52,992 nucleotides of DNA. Source: Heyndrickxia camelliae. GTDB taxonomy: Bacteria > Bacillota > Bacilli > Bacillales > Bacillaceae_C. Shown in pieces: positions 46,457 through 52,992 of the stretch (positions are counted from its first letter, which is position 1; each line of letters opens with the position of its first letter). Location of the stretch: contig NZ_PIQO01000022.1 of assembly GCF_002844575.1 (NCBI RefSeq), forward strand, positions 1-52,992, read 5' to 3'. The notes beneath the pieces are model-generated. The model ran no database searches, was not told where the DNA came from, and worked only from the letters and a program-made list of their open reading frames with translations. A program made the position numbers and the translations under genes.

Positions 46457-46675
46457 GTGGCGAAAGACGATGTTATCGAGGTTGAAGGAACTGTAAGTGA
46501 AACTTTGCCAAATGCAATGTTTAAGGTAGAATTAGAGAACGGCCATACCGTATTAGCACATGTTTCCGGTAAGATCAGAATGCATTTTATTCGTATTTTA
46601 CCAGGAGATAAAGTTACGGTTGAGCTTTCTCCATATGATTTGACACGCGGAAGAATTACGTATCGTTATAAATAA
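46457..46675 (+). CDS. infA: Translation initiation factor IF-1
   Basis: IF-1 is an OB-fold protein that occupies the ribosomal A site during initiation. The 72-residue product reads (M)[19 protein letters not shown] and ends RGRITYRYK, the full standard length. I chose GTG 46457, nine bases after AAGGGAG; the frame extends to 46418 into the map remnant, which is not conserved. The KOW-protein gene that usually precedes infA in Bacillus is absent. Confidence 0.95.
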   Translation: MAKDDVIEVEGTVSETLPNAMFKVELENGHTVLAHVSGKIRMHFIRILPGDKVTVELSPYDLTRGRITYRYK

Positions 46676-46708
46676 TATGAAATGCACTCCGTACTGTTAA
46701 GGAGGTAA

Positions 46709-46828
<120 letters not shown>

Positions 46829-46851
46829 TTTGAAGGAGGTGCGCTTTTTCA

Positions 46852-47217
46852 ATGGCACGTATTGCAGGTGTTGACATTCCACGTGATAAGCGTGTAGTGA
46901 TTTCATTAACTTATGTCTATGGTATTGGTAAACCAACTGCTCAAAAGGTTTTAGCTGAAGCAGGTGTATCTGAGGATACTCGCGTTCGTGATTTAACAGA
47001 AGAAGAGTTAAACAAAATTCGCGATATTATTGATAAACTTAAGGTAGAAGGTGACCTTCGCCGTGAAGTTTCTTTAAACATTAAACGTTTAATGGAAATT
47101 GGTTCTTACCGTGGTTTACGCCATCGTCGTGGCTTACCAGTTCGCGGTCAAAATACGAAGAACAATGCTCGTACTCGTAAAGGTCCTCGTAAAACTGTAG
47201 CAGGTAAAAAGAAATAA
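46852..47217 (+). CDS. rpsM: 30S ribosomal protein S13
   Basis: S13 bridges the subunits and contacts P-site tRNA. The 121-residue protein begins [19 protein letters not shown], has the helix-hairpin-helix region, and ends with the basic [20 protein letters not shown] tail. RBS GAAGGAGGTG. It leads the alpha part of the cluster. Confidence 0.97.
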   Translation: MARIAGVDIPRDKRVVISLTYVYGIGKPTAQKVLAEAGVSEDTRVRDLTEEELNKIRDIIDKLKVEGDLRREVSLNIKRLMEIGSYRGLRHRRGLPVRGQNTKNNARTRKGPRKTVAGKKK

Positions 47218-47221
47218 TTAG

Positions 47222-47632
<411 letters not shown>

Positions 47633-47650
47633 TTTTTTCTGTATGAGATT

Positions 47651-47679
47651 TTGTATCCCTGTCTATAATGGGATATGAT
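47651..47679 (+). promoter_or_regulatory. Candidate promoter of rpoA
   Basis: TTGTAT (47651-47656) and TATGAT (47674-47679), 17-base spacing. An inverted repeat, TATCCC (47654-47659) and GGGATA (47670-47675), sits across the spacer. Confidence 0.55.
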
Positions 47680-47806
47680 ATGTTTTAAAAACAGATTAGA
47701 TTAATCCAGTTGTTGTGCACAAACGGGAATGTATACATGGGGAATTTCGGGTTTTAGAATAAAATTCTTACCGGGGTTTCGACGTTTTGAAGGAGGGTAA
47801 ATTTGA

Positions 47807-48751
47807 ATGATAGAAATTGAAAAACCAAAAATTGAAACGGTTGAGGTCAACGATGATGCATCTTATGGAAAGTTCGTCGTAGAACCGCTTGAGCGTGGAT
47901 ATGGTACAACTTTGGGTAACTCCTTACGTCGTATCCTATTATCCTCACTCCCAGGTGCCGCTGTCACGTCTATTCAAATAGATGGGGTAATGCATGAGTT
48001 CTCAACAATTGAAGGCGTCGTAGAAGATGTTACATCTATTATCCTAAATCTTAAGAAACTAGCTTTGAAAATATACTCTGACGAAGAGAAGACGCTTGAA
48101 ATTGATGTACAGGGAGAAGGAGTCGTAACGGCTGCGGATATTACACATGATAGTGATGTAGAAATCTTAAACCCAGATTTATATATTGCTACTTTAGGAA
48201 AGAATGCTCATTTCCGTATGCGTATGTCTGCTACAAGAGGTCGCGGTTATACACCAGCTGATCTTAATAAACGTGAGGATCATCCTATTGGAGTTATTCC
48301 TATTGACTCTATCTACACTCCTGTTCAACGTGTAAACTACCAAGTGGAAAATACACGTGTCGGACAATTGTCCAACTATGACAAGCTCTCACTCGATGTT
48401 TGGACTGATGGCAGCATTGGACCAAAAGAAGCCATTTCTCTTGGTGCAAAGATTTTAAATGAGCATTTAAATATCTTTGTCGGATTAACGGATGAGGCTC
48501 AAAATGCTGAGATCATGGTTGAAAAAGAAGAGGATCAGAAAGAAAAAGTTCTTGAAATGACCATTGAAGAATTAGATCTTTCCGTTCGTTCCTATAACTG
48601 TTTAAAACGTGCCGGTATCAATACTGTTCAGGAATTGGCTAACAAGACTGAAGAGGATATGATGAAGGTTCGTAACTTAGGTCGTAAGTCTTTAGAAGAA
48701 GTAAAAGCTAAGTTAGAAGAGCTTGGTTTAGGCTTAAGAAAAGACGATTGA
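47807..48751 (+). CDS. rpoA: RNA polymerase alpha subunit
   Basis: RpoA nucleates polymerase assembly through its N-terminal dimer (about 1-228; [20 protein letters not shown]) and binds UP elements and activators through the C-terminal helix-hairpin-helix domain ([34 protein letters not shown]). 314 residues, standard. RBS GAAGGAGGG, and it may have its own promoter in the preceding gap. Confidence 0.98.
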   Translation: MIEIEKPKIETVEVNDDASYGKFVVEPLERGYGTTLGNSLRRILLSSLPGAAVTSIQIDGVMHEFSTIEGVVEDVTSIILNLKKLALKIYSDEEKTLEIDVQGEGVVTAADITHDSDVEILNPDLYIATLGKNAHFRMRMSATRGRGYTPADLNKREDHPIGVIPIDSIYTPVQRVNYQVENTRVGQLSNYDKLSLDVWTDGSIGPKEAISLGAKILNEHLNIFVGLTDEAQNAEIMVEKEEDQKEKVLEMTIEELDLSVRSYNCLKRAGINTVQELANKTEEDMMKVRNLGRKSLEEVKAKLEELGLGLRKDD

Positions 48752-48788
48752 TTAGAAAAGTAAAAATTCAACAAGGGAGGGAAACTTC

Positions 48789-49151
48789 ATGCCTTACAGA
48801 AAGTTAGGACGTACAAGTGCCCAACGTAAAGCATTACTTCGCGATTTAGCAACTGACTTAATCATCAACGAACGCATCGAAACAACTGAAGCTCGTGCGA
48901 AAGAATTACGTTCAGTTGTTGAAAAGATGATTACTCTTGGTAAACGTGGTGATTTACACGCACGTCGTCAAGCTGCTGCTTACATTCGTCATGAAATCGC
49001 AGATGCTGAAACAAACCAAGATGCAGTTCAAAAGTTATTTGGTGATATTGCTACTCGTTATCAAGAACGCCAAGGCGGATACACTCGTATCATGAAAATG
49101 GGTCCTCGTCGCGGTGACGGTGCACCAGTAGTTATTATTGAACTAGTTTAA
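48789..49151 (+). CDS. rplQ: 50S ribosomal protein L17
   Basis: L17 lies at the tunnel exit. The 120-residue protein has [20 protein letters not shown] and ends [33 protein letters not shown]. It is the last gene of the ribosomal cluster; a terminator follows 14 bases later. Confidence 0.97.
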   Translation: MPYRKLGRTSAQRKALLRDLATDLIINERIETTEARAKELRSVVEKMITLGKRGDLHARRQAAAYIRHEIADAETNQDAVQKLFGDIATRYQERQGGYTRIMKMGPRRGDGAPVVIIELV

Positions 49152-49165
49152 TATCTTTTTACATC

Positions 49166-49207
49166 AAGGGCAGGACAGTTATTCATAACTGCTTCAATGC
49201 CCTTTTT
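49166..49207 (+). terminator. Terminator of the ribosomal cluster after rplQ
   Basis: AAGGGCA (49166-49172) pairs with TGCCCTT (49198-49204), with an inner CAGTTA/TAACTG stem, and runs into five T. Confidence 0.85.
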
Positions 49208-49282
49208 GTTTAACTTTAAAGCTATCAGAGTGTTATGATGGGCATCGCCCTTTTATTAGATGTCCCGTCTAGCTCCTTGTAT

Positions 49283-49356
49283 CCCTCTCCATCTCTTTAA
49301 AAAGAGTTATGATCAAAAGGGCGCGCACAACCTTGGAGAGGGGTGCGGGCTTTTTT
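49283..49356 (+). terminator. Terminator with upstream complementary segment before ecfA1
   Basis: GCGCGCAC (49321-49328) pairs with GTGCGGGC (49343-49350), one mismatch, then six T. The loop contains GGAGAGGG (49335-49342), the exact complement of CCCTCTCC (49283-49290). A small hairpin CTCTTT/AAAGAG (49293-49306) lies between. It may be an ordinary terminator or an attenuator for the ecf genes. The rest of the 303-base gap holds nothing I recognise. Confidence 0.6.
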
Positions 49357-49454
49357 ATTTATATTGTAAATTCTCCTTTAACGAACAATTAGATGAGCAG
49401 AGAAAGAGGATAGATATTAGAATTTAGACTAGCTTAGAATGAGGAGGAAAGAGG

Positions 49455-50294
49455 ATGGCAGAATCCGTAATCTCTTTAAATAATATATTTTTTAAATATG
49501 AAGACCAGGAGCAATATGCACTTGAAGATATATCTTTACAAGTGATGGATGGAGAATGGCTTGCAATTGTTGGTCATAATGGTTCCGGAAAATCAACATT
49601 AGCAAAGCTATTAAACGGACTTCATTTCCCGGAAAAAGGGGAAGTAAATGTAGATGGTATTTCTTTATCAGAAGAAACTGTTTGGGATGTAAGGAAACGA
49701 ATCGGAATGGTATTTCAGAATCCGGATAATCAATTTGTAGGGACAACTGTTCAAGATGATGTGGCTTTTGGTTTAGAAAACAATGGAATACCTCGAGAAG
49801 TGATGGTTGAAAGGGTACATGACGCTTTAGAAAAAGTCAATATGTCTGCCTTTCTGAATCAAGAGCCACACCATTTATCCGGGGGACAAAAGCAAAGAGT
49901 GGCTATTGCAGGGATTATCGCATTGCAACCGAAAGTAATTATATTAGATGAGGCCACTTCTATGTTAGATCCTAAAGGAAGATTAGAGGTTATTAATACC
50001 ATTCGGGAACTGAAAGATGAAACTGGATTAACCGTAATTTCGATCACACATGATTTGGAAGAAGCGGCGAGGGCCGATCGTATTATTATCATGAACGGCG
50101 GCAAGGTATACAGAGAAGGTACCCCTAGTGACATATTTGCGATGGATGAAGAGTTGGTCAAATTGGGCTTGGATATTCCTTTTTCGATTAAAATGACAAA
50201 GTCATTGAAAGAAATTGGCTATCCTTTATCAACATATTATCTGACAGAAGAAGAATTGGTGGATGCATTATGGACATTACACTCGAACAAGTAG
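49455..50294 (+). CDS. ecfA1: Energy-coupling factor transporter ATPase EcfA1
   Basis: One of two ATPases of the ECF vitamin/metal importer core, shared among several substrate-binding S components. The 279-residue protein has Walker [10 protein letters not shown], the Q loop MVFQNPDNQ, signature LSGGQKQR, and Walker [23 protein letters not shown]. It overlaps ecfA2 by 25 bases. No S component is encoded in the window. Confidence 0.96.
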   Translation: MAESVISLNNIFFKYEDQEQYALEDISLQVMDGEWLAIVGHNGSGKSTLAKLLNGLHFPEKGEVNVDGISLSEETVWDVRKRIGMVFQNPDNQFVGTTVQDDVAFGLENNGIPREVMVERVHDALEKVNMSAFLNQEPHHLSGGQKQRVAIAGIIALQPKVIILDEATSMLDPKGRLEVINTIRELKDETGLTVISITHDLEEAARADRIIIMNGGKVYREGTPSDIFAMDEELVKLGLDIPFSIKMTKSLKEIGYPLSTYYLTEEELVDALWTLHSNK

Positions 50295-51139
50295 AATACA
50301 AATATCAAGCAGGTACACCATTTGAAAGACTAGCACTTCATGATATTAATCTCCAAATACCACAAGGGCAATATTTAGCGATAATTGGACATACAGGTTC
50401 AGGCAAATCAACTTTATTACAGCATCTCAATGCATTACTACAGCCCACAGCAGGGAAAATCACAATAGGTGATCGAACCGTAATATCTGGAAAAAAAGAA
50501 AAACAACTTCGCCCAATTAGGCAAAAGGTAGGAATCGTATTTCAATTTCCGGAACATCAGCTTTTTGAAGAGACTGTAGAAAAGGATATTTGTTTCGGTC
50601 CGATGAATTTTGGCATTACTAAGGAAGATGCCAAAAAGCGTGCAAGAGAACTAATTTCACAAGTTGGCTTGCCGGAGGACGTACTTACGAAGTCACCATT
50701 TGATTTATCAGGCGGACAAATGAGAAGGGTTGCGATTGCTGGCGTTTTAGCAATGGAACCAGAAGTTCTCGTTTTGGACGAACCCACTGCTGGTCTCGAC
50801 CCACGAGGTCGGAGAGAAATTATGGATATGTTTTACCGATTGCATAAGGAAAAAGGACTTACTACCATTCTCGTAACACATAGTATGGAGGATGCTGCAA
50901 TGTATGCCGATGAAATTGCTATTTTGCAGCAGGGTGAATTAAAGCAAAAAGGAACGCCTCGTGAGATATTCACTGCAGCTGAAGAGCTAATGTCATTAGG
51001 ACTAAATGTTCCAGATGTAGTTCGTTTTCAATATTTGTATGAGGAAAAATTTCAAATGAAATTAGGAAAAACATGCCTCACTATTGAAGAATTAACTGAG
51101 GTATTAAAGAATGTTGAAATGCGAGGTGTACGGGTATGA
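50270..51139 (+). CDS. ecfA2: Energy-coupling factor transporter ATPase EcfA2
   Basis: Second ATPase of the ECF module; forms a heterodimer with EcfA1. The 289-residue protein has Walker [11 protein letters not shown] loop [13 protein letters not shown], signature LSGGQMRR and Walker [13 protein letters not shown]. The start lies inside the ecfA1 end and its stop overlaps the ecfT start by four bases, giving strict coupling. Confidence 0.96.
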   Translation: MDITLEQVEYKYQAGTPFERLALHDINLQIPQGQYLAIIGHTGSGKSTLLQHLNALLQPTAGKITIGDRTVISGKKEKQLRPIRQKVGIVFQFPEHQLFEETVEKDICFGPMNFGITKEDAKKRARELISQVGLPEDVLTKSPFDLSGGQMRRVAIAGVLAMEPEVLVLDEPTAGLDPRGRREIMDMFYRLHKEKGLTTILVTHSMEDAAMYADEIAILQQGELKQKGTPREIFTAAEELMSLGLNVPDVVRFQYLYEEKFQMKLGKTCLTIEELTEVLKNVEMRGVRV

Positions 51140-51933
51140 TGGAGAAAATGATATTCGGGAGATATGTACCGGCAGATTCCATTGTTCACCGTCTAGATCC
51201 ACGCTCAAAGCTAATATTTGTATTTGCTTTTATTTGTATTGTTTTTTTAGCTAATAATTTCATTACTTATGCAATCTTAACCGTTTTTACTTTTCTTCTT
51301 ATATATATATCGAAAATTCCATTTCGTTTTTTTATAAATGGATTAAGGCCAGTTCTCTGGTTAGTGCTCTTTACATTGGTATTGCATTTGTTTTTCACGA
51401 AGCAAGGTCATCTTCTCTTTCATTTTGGAATTATTAAGATATATGAAGAAGGGGTAAAGCAAGGGATTTTTATTTCATTGAGGTTTATGAATTTAATATT
51501 CGTCACTTCTTTATTAACGTTAACTACATCACCCATTTCATTGACAGATGGTTTAGAAACATTATTAAATCCACTAAAGAAAATTAAATTTCCTGTACAT
51601 GAATTGGCTTTGATGATGTCGATATCTTTGCGATTCATTCCTACAATAATGGACGAGACGGATAAAATTATGAAAGCACAAATGGCCCGAGGGGTCGACT
51701 TTTCTAGCGGTCCACTCAAGGAGCGGATTAAAGCAATTGTTCCGCTATTAATTCCTCTTTTTGTAAGCTCCTTTAAACGTGCAGAGGAGCTAGCAACTGC
51801 GATGGAAGCAAGAGGTTACCGAGGCGGGGAAGGAAGAACAAAATATCGGTTGTTACTATGGCACTTATCCGATACGTCAAGCTTGATTGTATTGGTTTTC
51901 ATTACAGCAATACTAACTATTCTACGATCATAA
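51136..51933 (+). CDS. ecfT: Energy-coupling factor transporter transmembrane protein EcfT
   Basis: EcfT is the membrane scaffold joining the ATPases to S components. The 265-residue protein has several hydrophobic helices and the two coupling-helix motifs with conserved A-R-G ([10 protein letters not shown] and [10 protein letters not shown]). Start ATG 51136 overlaps the ecfA2 stop (ATGA); ATG 51139 is an alternative. It is followed 11 bases later by truA. Confidence 0.96.
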   Translation: MMEKMIFGRYVPADSIVHRLDPRSKLIFVFAFICIVFLANNFITYAILTVFTFLLIYISKIPFRFFINGLRPVLWLVLFTLVLHLFFTKQGHLLFHFGIIKIYEEGVKQGIFISLRFMNLIFVTSLLTLTTSPISLTDGLETLLNPLKKIKFPVHELALMMSISLRFIPTIMDETDKIMKAQMARGVDFSSGPLKERIKAIVPLLIPLFVSSFKRAEELATAMEARGYRGGEGRTKYRLLLWHLSDTSSLIVLVFITAILTILRS

Positions 51934-51944
51934 CGAGGTTCTCT

Positions 51945-52685
51945 ATGTCACGTTATAAATGCATTATTTGTTATGATGGATCCGGATTCTGCGGGTATCA
52001 AATTCAACCGAAGGATCGCACTGTCCAAGGGGAGCTGGAAAAGGCTCTCCGCAGGATTCATAAGCAGCAACATATTGTAGTGGAAGGATCGGGAAGGACA
52101 GATGCAGGTGTTCATGCAATCGGCCAAGTCATCCATTTTGATTCACCACTAGATATTCCTATTGAAAAATGGCCAACAGTTCTAAATACGACATTGCCAG
52201 ATGACATTCTGGTAAAAAGCGCTGAGCTAGTAGAAGATGATTTTCACGCTAGACATATGGCAGTGGGGAAAGAATATCGGTATCGGGTATACACAAGCAG
52301 GGTAAAGGACCCGTTTAAACGTTTTTATTCACATCATTATCCATATAAGTTGGATCTTCATGCAATAGAAAAAGCAATGAAATACTTTCTTGGAACTCAT
52401 GATTTCACAAGTTTTTGTTCGGCAAAAACGACGGTTTCGAGCAGGGTAAGAACGTTGCAGGAAATCAGTTTTACCCAGGAAAAAGACGAACTGATATTTA
52501 AATTTGTCGGAGATGGATTCTTATATAATATGGTGCGAATTATTATGGGGACCTTATTAGAAGTTGGAAGAGGTAGAAAAAAACCAGAACAAATACCCAT
52601 GATAATTGAACAGAAAAATAGAAAACTAGCCGGAAAAACGGCAGGTCCAGAAGGATTATATTTGTGGAAAGTGTTCTATGAATAG
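51945..52685 (+). CDS. truA: tRNA pseudouridine synthase A
   Basis: TruA makes pseudouridine at positions 38-40 of tRNA. The 246-residue protein has the catalytic aspartate D53 in GSGRTDAGVHAIGQ, the KEYRYRVY strand and the DGFLYNMVRIIMGTLLEVG block. I chose ATG 51945 after AACGAGG; the longer frame from 51858 is inside ecfT. In Bacillus it is followed by rplM, which is not reached here because repeats fill the rest of the window. Confidence 0.95.
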   Translation: MSRYKCIICYDGSGFCGYQIQPKDRTVQGELEKALRRIHKQQHIVVEGSGRTDAGVHAIGQVIHFDSPLDIPIEKWPTVLNTTLPDDILVKSAELVEDDFHARHMAVGKEYRYRVYTSRVKDPFKRFYSHHYPYKLDLHAIEKAMKYFLGTHDFTSFCSAKTTVSSRVRTLQEISFTQEKDELIFKFVGDGFLYNMVRIIMGTLLEVGRGRKKPEQIPMIIEQKNRKLAGKTAGPEGLYLWKVFYE

Positions 52686-52699
52686 AGTGCATTTTATTA

Positions 52700-52811
52700 G
52701 GGGACTACCTTACTGTGTTTCCTTTATCTCAGTCGTAGACTACAAAGGTGAAATTACACTTCCAATTTCACTCATCCGTACGCCGAAAATCAAGGCACTT
52801 ACGCTTTTCGA
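52700..52811 (+). repeat. Dispersed structured repeat, copy D1 (3' part only)
   Basis: This has the second half of the element: ACTGTGTTTCCTTTATCTC (from 52712), GTAGACTACAAAGGTGA, CCAATTTCACTCATCCG and GGCACTTACGCTTTTC. It lacks the TCTAGCTTCAG start. GTGAAATT and AATTTCAC form an internal hairpin. It shares a 35-base exact direct repeat with D2 (52712-52746 and 52896-52930). Confidence 0.8.
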
Positions 52812-52815
52812 GATG

Positions 52816-52966
52816 TCTAGCTTCAGTGCCTATCGGCTAGCGGATTTCTCCGTCTTCTCCCTACGATAAGTCAACATCAGCTCGGGAACTATCTCACTGT
52901 GTTTCCTTTATCTCAGTCGTAGACTACAAAATCCGTACGCCGATAATCAAGGCACTTACGCTTTTC
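52816..52966 (+). repeat. Dispersed structured repeat, copy D2 (nearly full)
   Basis: It starts TCTAGCTTCAGTGCC and ends GGCACTTACGCTTTTC. AGTGCC (52825-52830) and ATCGGC (52832-52837) are the reverse complements of GGCACT (52951-52956) and GCCGAT (52939-52944), so the ends pair. Compared with D1 it lacks about 27 bases with the GTGAAATT hairpin. The last 26 bases of the window hold nothing recognisable. Confidence 0.8.
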
Positions 52967-52992
52967 AATTAAAACAACTAATCCAGGTGTAA

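Noticed and set aside
52678-52869. 63-residue open frame after truA
   Set aside because: It overlaps the truA end and runs through the repeat; no RBS and no family resemblance.
52700-52966. Direct repeats considered as a CRISPR array
   Set aside because: Only two repeat units, no regular spacers, no cas genes; better explained as dispersed repeats.

Overview
This 53 kb window is a core-chromosome segment of a low-GC, Gram-positive Bacillaceae-type bacterium (Bacillus or a close relative; I cannot name the species). Gene order matches the ctsR-to-truA region of Bacillus subtilis, every gene is on the + strand, Shine-Dalgarno sites are strong (AAGGAGG type), TTG and GTG starts occur, and the proteins resemble the B. 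subtilis versions closely as far as I recall them. There is no prophage, insertion sequence, CRISPR array, rRNA or tRNA gene.

Layout. (1) 1-516: an upstream terminator, unrecognised AT-rich DNA, then a sigma-A promoter overlapped by a CtsR operator. (2) 517-9069: the stress operon ctsR-mcsA-mcsB-clpC, then radA, disA and the PIN-TRAM gene yacL. (3) 9092-16384: isoprenoid genes ispD-ispF, gltX, a cysteine T-box controlling cysE-cysS, and the RNA genes mrnC, rlmB and rae1. (4) 16388-21831: sigH, rpmG, secE, nusG, rplK-rplA, rplJ-rplL and rsmC, with two recognisable ribosomal-protein leaders. (5) 21828-34402: rpoB-rpoC, then rplGB-rpsL-rpsG-fusA-tuf. (6) 34513-49207: the S10/spc/alpha ribosomal cluster from rpsJ to rplQ, including secY, adk, infA and rpoA. 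(7) 49280-52685: the energy-coupling-factor transporter module ecfA1-ecfA2-ecfT, then truA. The genes jointly make ribosomes, RNA polymerase, translation factors and the Sec channel, with proteostasis and DNA-integrity functions upstream.

The most unusual points are these. First, the methionine aminopeptidase gene map, normally intact between adk and infA and essential in B. subtilis, is a decayed pseudogene here (45948-46436). The small KOW-protein gene usually next to it is also gone. Second, a family of dispersed structured repeats of about 130-210 bp lies inside essential operons: between the T-box and cysE, secE and nusG (inverted), rpoB and rpoC (inverted), and after truA (one partial plus one full copy). 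The element ends can pair with each other. Third, several intercistronic RNA structures look regulatory: a hairpin between the nusG Shine-Dalgarno and its start codon, an L1-site mimic before rplK, an attenuator-like rpoB leader, alternative hairpins before rpoC, a terminator before ecfA1 whose loop complements an upstream segment, and several long hairpins without U-tracts.
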